Assembly (NCBI RefSeq): GCF_020520425.1
Contig: NC_079492.1
Coordinates: forward strand, 61,007,042 to 61,071,041
Origin: Spinacia oleracea
Taxonomy: Eukaryota > Streptophyta > Magnoliopsida > Caryophyllales > Amaranthaceae
Length of the DNA: 64,000 bases
Reading direction: 5' to 3'
Shown here: positions 30,001 through 41,340 of the stretch, piece after piece
How the letters are laid out: every line of letters begins with the position of its first letter
How positions within the stretch are numbered: position 1 is the stretch's first letter
The notes under the pieces: model-generated
What the model saw: the letters and a program-made list of their open reading frames with translations, nothing else
Database searches by the model: none
What the model was told of the DNA's origin: nothing
Position numbers and translations under genes: made by a program

Positions 30001-31553
30001 CATCAAGGACAACCGATCTTACAAGGAAGCATGCACCCCAAATCCAAATCCCAACCAAAACCCACCCCACTCAACCCAGAACCAATCCATCCCCCCAAAT
30101 GAACCTGACCCCCAACCCGATTGTTTTAAATTCTCGCCATGCCCTATAAGGAGAATGAGTTCCCGAAATTGGGGGGAGGACATTGAACAAACTAGAGACG
30201 ATCTAACAGTGGAGATGTTCGAAGAGGAAGATCTGATAACAATCAAAGGAGAAAAAACCCATTAATCCGAAGAAATATTCAATCGCAGCCTAATTGGAAC
30301 ATCCCTATCACCCTCAATTAACATCCACCCAAATCCTGACCCACATCCTCGCTGAGGGAGTGAACTGCCTCACAGTGAAGCCAATGGGTGGCCTCCCCCA
30401 CCTAATCACCTTTGACACAATTGATGACAAAAAAGCAATGAAGGAAAGCCTTTGGTTAGAAAGATGGTTCGATGACCTTCGGAATGTTAATGAAATATCA
30501 GCTTCCAAATGGAAGAGAACCTGGATTAAATCTATGCAGTCCCGCTTAAAGGATGGGGATATTCCAATTTCTATAAAATTGGTTGTGTATTCGGAAAGGT
30601 GCAATCAGTAGATTACGGGAACTACGATTGCGCAAGAATTTTGGTAATAACTGATTGTTTGTTTTACATCAATTGCCAGATGTTAATCGACATTGAAGGA
30701 TCAAAGGAGAAAATTTTCATATCAGAAGAAAGTTGGTGCCCAGCCACAGGCGATGGCGACTGCCACCAAAACCCACCACCACCACAAATAAACCCAGAGG
30801 AATCCGGCGGGTTCCCATACAATGAATATGATACACAGAAAGTCTCCACAAATTTCGAGAACCTCGAAATCCAGTCAACCCCGCCCATGACAACAAAACA
30901 TTCCCCATCCCAAAACTCCTCGGACCCAACCCCCAATCTGAACCTCGAAACTATAAACAATAAATTCTCCATCATAACTCCAATCCATCTCCCTTCCCCT
31001 TCCAGATCCAAACCACCTCACTCCCCCCTTATCAACAAAAGGGATGAAACCGATCAACCCAACCTACAAGCCCAAACAAAAGTTACCCTACTGAGCCCAA
31101 TACAACAACCCAACCAGTTGTCCCAACCAGATCACCTTAACCCCCCCCCCCCCAAGCCCAAACGAATCACACACAGTGAAATCAATCTCTCTTGCCAATC
31201 GCTTCAAACCCCTGCACAGACCAGCGTCTTCGTCAACATCATCATCCTCCCTCTCAGGCCCAATGTTCCCACCTGGATTCGAAAGAGAAATCCCCATGGA
31301 TATCAAAAAAACCCATGAAACCAAAAGAGCTCGTAAATTACTTAGGAAGAGAAAGAGGAGAATCAATCCTCTCCCTCTCCCCGCCCAAAGCCCAACCCAT
31401 AACAAAAGTCAAGTTGACATCAACCCCTCATCCACCATTGAACTTGGCTTAAAATTGGGCCTGGACTTCGATGGGCCTACCTCAAACCTGTACTCTAGAG
31501 TTGAAGAAATTCTATCCAACCAACAGTCAAACTGGGAGGCAAATGAAAAATGA
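30001..31553 (+). pseudogene. LINE-A ORF1, C-terminal part
   Basis: After Tekay-1 and one copy of ggcac, ORF1 resumes on + with TIKDNRSYKEA. A conserved middle region follows (GVNCLTVKPMGGLPHLITFD, KESLWLERWFDDL) and then a long Pro/Ser/Asn-rich tail with short basic stretches near the end (KRARKLLRKRKRRI). Stops and frameshifts occur near 30264, 30345, 30610 and 31300. A C-run of ten bases (31141-31150) is a likely slippage point. The ORF1 stop (31551-31553) overlaps the ORF2 frame by 11 nt. Confidence 0.75.
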
Positions 31554-34016
31554 TAAACCAACTCCCCTCATCAACCCCATTAGCCCAATGATTTTGATAT
31601 CTTGGAATATTCGAGGCATGGGTGCCAAAATCAAACTCAGCTCTCTCCGTAAACTCATAACCCGCCACGACCCAAGTATGGTCTTCATCCAGGAAACCAA
31701 GCTCGAAACCATAAACCCAAAAATCATCAATCACCTATGGAAAGACAGTGATTTCGAATGGTTAGATTGCCCATCCCTTGGTAACTCGGGCGGTATTATC
31801 TCAGTTTGGAAAAAAGGCTTCTTCACCCTAACCTCCAGCCACGTTGACCGTAACTTGATCATCCTCACTTGACTAGTTCCATCATTTGGCTTAAACTACC
31901 ATATCATAAACATTTACAACCCATGTGATGTAAACCTCAGAGCTCAAGCCTGGGACAAACTTAGCCTCTGTTGGGCTTCCTCTCAACTACCATGTCTACT
32001 TATCGGGGATTTCAACGAGACTCTTGACCCAAATGAGAGAGGCAGCCAACGTATATGTACTAACGGCTCCAATAGTTTCAAATCTTTTTCGCAGGACCTC
32101 GGCCTCATGGAAATTCCCTTCGCAAATGACAAATATACTTGGTTCAGAGGAAACTCCAAAAGCAAATTGGACAGAACCTTCACCAGCCCAGAATGGATCG
32201 AACACTACCCATCTATCAAGGCATCGATTCTGAAAAGGTCTTTGTCGGATCACTGCCCACTGCTCATTCAGACCCATCAGAAGAATTGGGGCCCACGCCC
32301 TTTTCGATTCATAAACTGCTGGCTCACACACCCAGGCTGTCTCAAAACAATAAAAGCATCCTAGGCCCAATCGACCAACTTACCCCTCATGGAAAAATTG
32401 AAGGCAGTGAAACAAAATCTGAAAACTTGGAACATAGCTGAATTTGGCCTCATTGAAGAAAATATCTCTAAACTCGAATCAAAAATTCATGAACTGGATC
32501 AAAATGCAAATGACAGAGAACTGTCGGCCCAAGAGCTCCTGGACCGAAAACAAGCACAGCAGGAGTTATGGAGATGGCTAAAAAGAAAGGAAGCATATTG
32601 GGCTCAGTCGTCTCGGACCAAATGGTTGAAGGAAGGGGACAGGAACACAAGGTTTTTCCACACAATGGCTTCAATTTGAAGGCGGAAAAAAAGTATTGAA
32701 CAACTCAATAGCAATGGACAAACATATGTCTTACCAGAGGACATAAAAAGAGAAGCAGTCACCTTCTACAAAGATATCTCCAGAGAGCCGTATACCCTTA
32801 GACCAACTTTCAATCTCCTGGATTTTCGGCATCTAAGCCCAGAGAATCGCAACTCCCTCGTTGACCCTTTCAGTATGGAGGAAATTAAAGAAGCAGTGGA
32901 CTCGTGTGATGGGATGAAAAGTCCAGGTCCAGATGGTTTTAATTTCAGGTTTGTGAAGAGCTCATGGGAAATCATAAAAGACGATATTCGTGACATGGTG
33001 AATGGATTCTGGGCCACCTCTCGCCTACCTCGCGGAAGCAACAACACCTTCATCACTTTGATCCCTAAAACCGACTCTCCATCTGGTTTTAAGGACTACA
33101 GACCCATTAGTATGGTGGGATGTGCTTATAAAATAGTTTCAAAACTCCTGGCTAAAAGACTCCAACGAGTTATAGGATCTCTCGTTAGCCCACACCAATC
33201 ATGTTTCATAAAAGGCAGGCAAATCCTCGACGGCCCCCTTATAGCTAACGAATTCATTGACTCTTGCAGGAGAAGCAAAACGGCAGCCACAATACTAAAA
33301 CTAGATTTTCATAAAGCTTTCGACAGTGTGTCGTGGAGCTTCCTAGACTGGTCCTTGGAAAAATTGCACTTCCCCATGCGTTGGAGAAACTAGATCCAAA
33401 CATGTATCATGACAGCCTCCGCCTCAATCCTCGTCAACGATTCTCCTACTGTCCCATTCAAATTACAACGAGGATTGAGACAAGGCGACCCTCTCTCTCC
33501 ATTCTTATTCAATATTGTGGTAGAGTCTTTGAACCTAATTATCAAGAAAGCAGTGAATATAGAACTGTGGGAAGGGATCGAAACCAGTAGAGGGGGACCA
33601 AAAATTACACACTTACAATATGCTGATGACACTATGATTTTCTGCCCTCCAAACAGAGAATATTTGCTGAACATAAAGAAAGCCCTTATAGCATTCCAGC
33701 TAGCATTGGGTCTCCAGGTTAACTTTCACAAGAGCTCGATTATTGGAGTTAATGTAGATGATGCGTGGATTGAAACCACAGCAGCCTGCCTCATGTGTAA
33801 AGTAGACAAGCTGCCAATAACATATCTTGGCCTCCCTATGGGAGGCAACTCATCACGAATTGACCTATGGGATCCCATCATTGCTAGAATGGAAAAGAAA
33901 ATGGCCTCATGGAAGGGGGAGCTCCTATCCATTGGCGGTAGAGCCACCCTCATCAAAGCTTCTCTGTCCATCCTCCCTCTCTATTACATGTCAATCTTCT
34001 CAGTACTAAAAGGAGT
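31543..34016 (+). pseudogene. LINE-A ORF2, first part: endonuclease and reverse transcriptase
   Basis: The likely start is the ATG at 31543. The endonuclease has ILISWNIRGMGAK, IQETK, GDFNE (near 32010) and SDHCPLL (near 32250). Reverse transcriptase has SPGPDGFNF, RPISMVGCAYK, KAFDSVSW, RGLRQGDPLSPFLF and the catalytic YADD (near 33625). Stops or shifts are visible near 31870, 32030-32140, 32362, 32680 and 33392. The frame continues past the RT (PITYLGLPMGG, SIGGRATLIKA) until SVLKGV, where the CACTA element interrupts it. It resumes at 38645. Confidence 0.88.
34014..34016. repeat. 3-bp target duplication (agt) of the CACTA element, left
   Basis: The bases agt at 34014-34016 recur at 38642-38644. 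Removing the element and one copy restores the LINE-A ORF2 frame. Confidence 0.85.
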
Positions 34017-34046
34017 CACTACTACAAAAGTTGGAATAAGTAACGT

Positions 34047-34175
34047 TAAATAGAGTACGGTTAAGTGTGATAAGCGTTTCATAGGATATTAGAGTACGGT
34101 TTTCTCTAATAACAGTTCTATGGGAGAAAGAATATAGAACGGTTATGTCACTTAACCGTTTCATATTTTTTACCA
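34047..34175. repeat. left subterminal repeats of the CACTA element
   Basis: The motifs agagtacggttaagtgtgat, agagtacggttttctctaat and agaacggttatgtcacttaa recur at about 40-bp spacing. Arrays of this kind bind the accessory transposase protein in En/Spm elements. Confidence 0.75.
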
Positions 34176-35300
34176 TAATAAAAAATAATTATATTTAATA
34201 TATACATGTATAGTAGAATTATGAATAAAAAACATACAAAGCGGTGTTTTAAATTAATCAAACAATAAAATAAAAAACCTCCCCCAAACCAAAACCTCCC
34301 GCAAACCTAAACAACTCTATCTTCTGCAAAACCTTAACCATAATCGTTCAAAACCCCCAAATTCAATCTCCCGCAAAACCTAGACCATAATCGCGCGACC
34401 ACCAGATCACCGCTGCTCCACCAGATCACTGCCGCACTACTGTATCACTGCTTCTTTGCAACCTCTGGTGAACATCGACTCTCCACACTCCGAATTTCGA
34501 GGTTGGTATTCTTCATTTTGTTCTACATGTTTACCCTTCAACTAATAATGTTCTTAATTATGAAATTTTAATGTCGAATTCTTGTTGATACTTGTGTGGA
34601 AGAGACTTTCATAATTGAAGGTTTAGGTCAAATCATAGAGGAGGGTATAATAATTAAATCGAATTACATTTAATGTAGTAGGATTATTGTCGAAAAAATC
34701 TGGTGAATTTAGTCCAATTAAACTGATTTTTTAGATAATATCATTTAAGTCTTATTAAATTGAAATTTGCAGTTAGAGAAAGAATGGGGATAATGAAAAA
34801 TTGAACTCTTCAAGGATCTGGATTATCCTTGAATTTTCTGCTTTTAGTACTGATTTGTTGTCTATGGAGTTCTATATGTAGATTCAATGTGTAGTTGTTA
34901 GAATTAGTGCATGCTGCTTCACCCTTGCAGAAAATCGATAGCGTCATCAGGAGATTAAAGACTGGTGTATCTGTTTGGTGTATATTTACTTAATGTTGTG
35001 AGAATATAATATATGGTGTATGTTGTCCAAATGTTAGTCTTCGCTCGGCTGCTTGATTTACCCATGGATTTGTGGGACAAGTCAAGAGATTAAAGACTGG
35101 TGTATCTGTTTCGTGTTTATTTACTTAATGTTGCGAGAATAATCAAAAGTCCAATTAGAATGAAAACAAAATCATGAATTTCAATTTTTATTGAAGCTTT
35201 CTTGATCATGACTGAAGTTTGTAGTTTTATTTTCAGAAATTCTCATTAACATGCTATTTTCGAATGATTTTAAGCTGATCTACTCTTCATCCTGTATTAG

Positions 35301-37022
35301 GATGTCACTGCTACAAAAGGAAATGAATTTGAGGATTATTTCTTGTGACGTGAACTACTTATGGGAATATATGAGAAGGGATTCGAACGTCCTTCTCCAA
35401 TCCAGGAGGAAAGTATACCAATTGCTTTAACAGGAAGTGATATTCTTGCAAGAGCTGAAAATGGAACTAGTAAAACATAGCTGCATTTTGCATCCCTGTG
35501 CTGGAAAAAATTGACCAAGACAACAATGTAACTCAAGGTGATGATCTGATATGTTAGTTATTCAAGCAATTTAAGCACCACTGCCTCAGCTGCACAATCT
35601 ATTTATAATAGCTTGTCTAGTAGCTTAATAGGTGTCCTGGTTGTTCACTACAGCTGTTACACTTGTTCCTACTAGAGAGTTAGCCCTTCAAACATCACAA
35701 GTATGTAAAGAACTTGGCAAGCATTTAAAGGTCCAGGTCATGGTAACGACAGGAGGGACTAGATTGAAGGATGATATAATGCGTTTGTACCAACCAGTAC
35801 ATTTGCTAGTCGAAACACCAGGAAGAATACTAGATCTTGCAAAAGGGGTATATGTGTTCTGAAGGACTGCTCCATGCTTGTTATGGACGAGGTACATGCA
35901 GCTTGATCTGAATTCTTCCACTTCTTCTATTCTACAAGTTCTTCCCTTTTGTGTGAATTTTTATCTAGTTTGACAAGCTAGGAGATATCTGGTTCCTTGA
36001 AAGAAAAATAAGAAACCATTTATCTTTATAATCAGGTTTCTTAAATCAAGAAACCTTGTACGAGAAATAGCTGGTTTCTTAGGAGAAAAATAAAAGAAAA
36101 ACCATTATCATTATATATAAGAATAAATGTTCAATCAACGTTCAAACCACTGCTAAATCAATATGTACGGAGTATTCTTTATCTTTTTTCGGAAAATAAA
36201 AAAAATTATAGGATCAGTTGTCATTAGTATTTATGGTTAGTTGGTTTCACTTCCACCCTTCCATGAAATATTTTTTTTGATATGTTAAACATATTCAATT
36301 AACCCACTCCCTTCATCCATCTTGTTCCTTCACCCATCTTTTTCTTCCTCTCCTTCATATGCTTCATCTTCTCCAATTTCTACTATATAATCAATAGATT
36401 TATTTATCTGATTTACAATGATGAGTTAACTTGTGAGAATGGAAACATGGATGGCGGTGAGTGGGTATGTATCTGATGCTCAATACCTATTTTATCTTCA
36501 GGCTGACAAACTTTTGTCCCCTGAATTCCAACCTTCTTTGGAGCAGTCGATTAGTTTTCTTCCTGAAAACAGGCAGATATTGATGTTTTCAGCTACTTCT
36601 CCTGTAACTGTCAAAGATTTCAAAGATATATATTTGCAAAAGCCTTACGTCATCAACCTTATGGATGAACTTACTCTCGAAGGTATTACCCAGTTTTATG
36701 CTTTAGTTGAAGAAAGACAGAAGCTCCATTGCCTGAGCACACTTTTCTCAAAGGTTTGCAGTCATCTTATGTGTTGTATGTTTTCGCCTTTTTTGCATGT
36801 ATCTGATGGCTTTCTGACCTTGTTATGGGGTTGGTTTTCCAGCTGCAAATAAAGCAATCCATTATTTTTGCAATTCTGTGAATCGAGTGGAATTGTTAGC
36901 CAAGAAAATTACAGAGCTTGGTTATTCTTCCTTTTACATCCATGCGAAGATGATCCAGGACCATCGAAACAGAGTATTTCATGATTTCCGCAATGGTGCC
37001 TGCAGGAATTTTGTTTGCACAG
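35301..37022 (+). pseudogene. captured fragment of a DHH1/DDX6-type DEAD-box RNA helicase gene
   Basis: Four exon pieces with introns are recognisable. Piece 1 (35301-35536) has [20 protein letters not shown] and a degraded motif I ([10 protein letters not shown], expected G for S) with one stop and a 2-bp insertion. Piece 2 (about 35654-35891) has [22 protein letters not shown] and VMDE. Piece 3 (36502-36753) has [12 protein letters not shown] and [14 protein letters not shown]. Piece 4 (36843-37022) has [20 protein letters not shown] and [18 protein letters not shown] is split by the intron between pieces 2 and 3. The family acts in mRNA decapping and P-bodies (plant RH6/RH8/RH12). Retained introns indicate DNA-level capture, not a retrocopy. 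The N-terminus and C-terminal third are missing, so it is not functional. Confidence 0.88.
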
Positions 37023-37560
37023 GTAATAATATCATGTGATCCTTCTTTTATACGCAAGCTTGACATTTGGTGTACTTGTTGGATGACCTTGGGAGTTCCT
37101 CGTTTTGCATATCCTCTGCTCCACTGGCCATGTGTTAGTGGTTTTGATGAGATTCTATATTAATGATATACTGCTCTGTGTTATTTGTACGTCATGGTAT
37201 TATTATTATTGTGGTGATTTTTGCTTGTAGGCTGTATCTGTAGGAGTGTAGGCCTTGGGTATTCTCTTTTATTTGGTTATAGGACTAGGGTGATGATTTA
37301 TTATTTGCTTCTAATTATAGTGTTTAATTCTTGTAATCGTAGTTAGTATGCTAATATGAACCTTTAACAGAGATTTTAAAGGCCCCACTAAATATTTCTA
37401 CATGGATTACTTAGAAGGAATTTCATAATCTACCTTTATGCACTAGAAAGACCATCAATTTCCAAGATATTCTTTCAAATAACTAGACTAAAAACTTGTA
37501 CTGAGTGCTAAATGAGATTGTGCTTTTTGAACATGAAGAAATTAAATTGTTCAAATTTGC

Positions 37561-37720
37561 AGGGTATTCTGGGATCTCGAATGTGCTATGTTGGGATGTC
37601 ATGGTGTGTTGAGCAGAACGGCCCGGTGTTCACCACAGCATTTAGCCCTTCCATACCGATTTTTGTTACTATAATGGATTTTGCCTGCAAAGTTCTATAT
37701 AAGTATACTTGTAATGTATT
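37561..37720 (+). pseudogene. captured fragment of a WAT1-related (EamA, nodulin MtN21-like) transporter gene
   Basis: Directly after an acceptor-like tttgcag, the + strand reads GILGSRMCYVGMSWCVEQNG and then PVFTTAFSPSIPIF. This resembles the penultimate exon region of plant WAT1-related membrane transporters (usual form CYVGMSWCVKK.GPVFT.AFSPL). Only this short exon-like piece is present, with the frame lost after about 45 residues. It is a second, unrelated gene fragment inside the same CACTA element. Confidence 0.65.
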
Positions 37721-37875
37721 GTCCTAAATAGAAGTGTCGCGCAGAAATGTTGAACTAAGCCAACATTCTGTATCTATCAAAACTAAAGAATTTTATTGTT
37801 GTTGTATGTGACAAATTAGCTTGCTTTTACAGACTCCTTTTCTTAATGTTTTCGTGTGGCTTATTTGACTGCAGG

Positions 37876-38093
37876 TTGCTGCAAATTATGTTGTAATGGT
37901 TGACAAATTTGGGTGCAGAAGCTCTGGTTATGCTGCTGCTACAGAATCCCCTACAGAAGCTCCAGCGGTGCTGCTGCAGAGGCTGCAGAGGCTCTTTGAT
38001 TTTGTTTTTATTGACAATGGAATCGTTTTTTTTTTGTCGTACCTTGTATGGATCATTTTGTCGATGAATAATGTGATTTTTTTTATTGAATGA
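37876..38093 (+). other. unrecognised exon-like fragment in the CACTA element
   Basis: After tgactgcag (an acceptor-like end) an open stretch reads VAANYVVMVDKFGCRSSGYA, then an Ala/Glu/Leu-rich run and a hydrophobic tail. I do not recognise it. It may be residual element sequence or a third captured piece. Confidence 0.35.
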
Positions 38094-38254
38094 ACAATAG
38101 TATTTTGCTATTGAATAAAAGTATTTTTGGAAAGATTGTTTGGATATCATTTTAATTTTATCTATTTAGATTTGGTTTATATACATGAGCTAGGATGGTA
38201 ATATCATATTTTAGGGACATGTGTGCTGCTATTTTATAATAATAAAAAAAAGGG

Positions 38255-38620
38255 GGAGAATATAGAACGGTTGTGTAAGGAAACCGCTTTTTATCTTAAT
38301 ATTAAACACGAAGTATATAGTACGCCTATGTACGGAAGATGTTTTGTATTTCAATATTTAACAGGAAGAATAGAGGACGGTTATGTACGGAAGACGCGCT
38401 TTATTATAGAGTATAGGAGACGGTTAAGTACATTAACCGTTCTATATTCCTTCTTTATTTTCTGATTTTAGGAAGGGAATAGAGGACGCTTGCCTCTTAT
38501 CACTGTACTTTATAACTAGGTATATAAAACGCTTCTTTTATACGTTTTATAAACTTTATAGTGCGCTGAGTTGGAGAACGCCTCTAAGGCGTCCTATAAA
38601 GTGTATTTCAACAGTACTCT
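38255..38620. repeat. right subterminal repeats of the CACTA element
   Basis: Motifs such as agaacggttgtgtaaggaaa, agaggacggttatgtacgga, aggagacggttaagtacatt and agaggacgcttgcctc repeat across the right end, matching the motif of the left end. Confidence 0.7.
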
Positions 38621-38644
38621 ATGCCCTTTTTTGTAGTAGTGAGT

Positions 38645-40364
38645 AATCGAAAAAATCAAGAAGCTGCAAAGGAATTTCTTTTGGAAAGGAAAAGTGGGAT
38701 CGAAATTCATACCTCTGGTGGCTTGGGATACAATCCAACTCCCTATGAAATTTGGTGGAATCAATATGGGAAACATCCTGCATATAAACATGGGCCTCTT
38801 GTTCAAGTGGATAAGGCGGTACTTCACTGAGGAAAAAGCCCTATGGAGATCAATAATACCGCAAAAGTATGGGTACACCCCAACTCTGACAATTCATGAC
38901 CTCTCGCCTCCTAGTCTAGGAGGTACTTGGCGCAATATCTGTAATACAATCCTCAGTCACGAGCCCTCAAAATCCCTGCTTACTAGCTGTGCTCGGAAAA
39001 GAATAGGTAATGGAGTGCAAACCTTTTTTTGGCATGACTTATGGGTTGGCTCATCCCCCCTGAAGAATGTATGCCCTCGCCTATTTCGCATCAGCACCAC
39101 TCCAAACGCATATGTATCCTCCTGTGGTTTCTGGGACGGCAGACAATGGTGTTGGAGCCTCGATTGGAAACGAACACTCCGACCCCAAGACATACAGGAA
39201 AGGGAGGATCTATTCTTAATAATTAATCGTGCTGTTCTCTCATCAGAAGGAGTTGACCATCTCATATGGACCCCCAATAAACTGGGAATGTACTCATTCA
39301 AAAGCTACAGGCTGGAACTTGCAAAAAACTCGGCACCAAACAACCTCGATGCGATTCAAGGTTTATGGAGTGGACTCATCCCTTATCGAATTGAACTATG
39401 CTCCTGGTTTTCCCTCCTTGGCAGACTAAACACAAAATTGAGACTCGCAAACATGGGTATCATACCCGTATCCGAGGCTACGTGTATACTCTGCGTCACC
39501 TCGCATGAATGTGGCAATCACCTACTCCTACACTGCAGATTCTCATGGAGCCTTTGGCAATGATGGACTGATATTTGGAACCTGACTTGGGTTTTCCCCA
39601 GCACAATTCGCTAATCATACGAGCAATGGAAATTCCCTAATAGGGGAGCATTCTTCAAAAAGGTTTGGAAAGCAAGCTTCATAATCATCATGTGGTCGAT
39701 CTGGAAGGAGCGGAACATGAGAATCTTTGAGCAAAAATTCAGTTCAATAGATGAAATTCACAACCTTATCCTACTGAGGATAAGGTGGTGGATTAAGGGA
39801 TGGGGGGACCCCTTCCCATATAGCTCAACTGACATACTTCGCAATCCCTCATGCCTCCAATGGCAAGATAACATCAGCATGACGTGCCTCTCTCGAGCTA
39901 AGGTCTCATCTCCAAGAAGCTGGTCCCCTCCTCCCACAAACGTCCTCAAATGGAACGTTGATGCATCTGGTAAGGAAGACAAAAGGAAAGCTGCCATAGG
40001 GGGTGTCCTTAGAAACTCTAATGGAAACTTCCTCTGCCTTTTCTCCTCACCCATCCCAATCATGGATATAAACAATGCAGAAATACTGGCAATTCATCGT
40101 GCAATCAAACTCCCAAAAAGCTGTGACCGTATCTCCTACACAAAACTCATAATCGAATCGGACTCCGCAAATGCTGTAAAATGGTGTAACGAGATTAATG
40201 GTGGACCGTCGAATCTCAACTTCATTACCAACTATATTCGGGCCGCAATGAAAGATGGAGATGGTGTTGAAATCATTTACAAATCCAGGAAAACAAACTT
40301 TGTGGCTGATTCAATGGCTAAACAAGGTCTCAACAAGGCAGATGAGTTCGTAGCCTGGCTATAA
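38645..40364 (+). pseudogene. LINE-A ORF2, C-terminal part: zf-RVT region and plant-type RNase H
   Basis: The frame resumes in register after the CACTA element (IEKIKKLQRNFFWKGK). It passes through the post-RT region (VAWDTIQLPMKFGG), a zinc-binding stretch (CILCVTSHECGNHLLLHC, near 39490) and a C-terminal RNase H (from about 39945). The RNase H has WNVDASGK, a Glu in NAEILAIHRAI, ESDSANAV and a final FVADSMAKQG. This is the plant-type RNase H that some L1 elements acquired, and it removes RNA from the hybrid. Frameshifts or stops lie near 38680 and 39563-39690. The frame ends at 40362-40364. Confidence 0.87.
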
Positions 40365-40521
40365 TCAAGAGCCAGTAGCAATTTTCTTTTTTGATTATGT
40401 AGGTTTGTAAGTCCTAAGACTGAATTGTATATATGTTGGGCTCCCACAATGGCTGGAGATCCGCCCACTCATGGTCTCCTCCATTTCTAATTTATAATAC
40501 AAACCTCAATTATCAAAAAAA
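40365..40521 (+). other. 3' UTR and A-run of LINE-A
   Basis: The short 3' UTR (with ttgggctcccacaatggctgg) ends in tcaaaaaaa at about 40514-40521, after which the 21-bp target duplication starts. Confidence 0.8.
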
Positions 40522-40542
40522 AGAAAATATAGATTGTTAACT
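40522..40542. repeat. right target-site duplication of LINE-A
   Basis: Perfect copy of 2175-2195. Confidence 0.9.
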
Positions 40543-41340
40543 AAAAAAAATCTTTTAATTGTATTATTTATATTCTGGATATGGGAAATTTTTACGAATT
40601 TTCAAAAGATTTTACTATTTTGTATAGTACTAAATATGAGTTTTTTTTTTAAATACATGTTGGACATAAAAATAAAAAATGTATTGTTTAATCACAAACA
40701 TATTTTGTCAGTTTTGGTAGAAATATGTCATATAAATTTTTTTGTTACTTTTGTTATTTTTTAAGAATTATTTATTATATCATGGAAGCTATACTATAGT
40801 ATTGGAACTTTATTAGCGAATAAGAGTACTCCGTACTAAAAAAATATAAACAAAGAATATATATTAAAAAAAAGTGAATCAAAATAATAGTGCTATGTTG
40901 TAGAAAAATTATCTCCTAAAAGTTACTACACCTAAATAGGTATAAAATTAAGTTATTCCCCCCACTTCCTAATATACGGCGTATATCTCTATAAATTCTT
41001 ATTTACTCTTCTAACAAAAAAAATTTATTTAAAATGTTTAATTGCATTATACGACTAATAAGAATGTTAGCTAAGAGCCTAAGAGTATGTAACTAATTTA
41101 AGGGGCGAAATTTTTTTCTGAATACCCGTTATAAAGAAGGGTTTGGATAGGATAATATATTTAAGGATAAAGGATTTGTGCATATTTTTAACTTCACAAT
41201 CTTTTCTTTTGTTTGAATAAATTTTGTTCAAATATAATCTAATTTTTTAAATTAAATTTAGTACTTTAATTATGGTTGAGGCTATGATTAGTGGTAGCCA
41301 AGAGAATTCAAAAAGAAAAGTGAGAATACTAATACTTTGA
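40543..41340. other. AT-rich intergenic DNA
   Basis: No gene or recognisable element is visible. Confidence 0.6.

Larger units (their letters stand above)
34017..38641. mobile_element. non-autonomous CACTA (En/Spm) element carrying host-gene fragments
   Basis: The ends are CACTACTACAAAAG on the left and its near-complement TTTTTTGTAGTAGTG on the right, with a 3-bp duplication agt. This is the CACTA hallmark. Both ends carry reiterated subterminal motifs of the AGA(G)TACGGTTATGTA type. No TNPD-like transposase was found. The interior holds intron-containing fragments of a DHH1/DDX6-type helicase gene (35301-37022) and of a WAT1/EamA transporter gene (37561-37720), so this is a gene-capturing element that would need transposase in trans. 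Confidence 0.9.
2196..40521 (+). mobile_element. LINE-A: L1-type LINE with RRM ORF1 and RNase H, split by nested insertions
   Basis: The element runs on the + strand. ORF1 has an RNA recognition motif, and ORF2 has an endonuclease, reverse transcriptase, zinc-binding region and C-terminal RNase H, followed by a 3' UTR and A-run. This layout matches the plant L1 subclade described as BNR in beet. Its own sequence is 2196-2681, 30001-34016 and 38645-40521. Tekay-1 interrupts ORF1 and a CACTA element interrupts ORF2. Perfect 21-bp target duplications flank the whole. Several stops and frameshifts show that it is dead. It is the oldest layer of this nest. Confidence 0.9.

Noticed and set aside
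35301-37022. A functional host RNA helicase gene
   Set aside because: It lacks both ends, carries stops and a 2-bp insertion in the first piece, has a changed motif I and lies wholly between CACTA termini.
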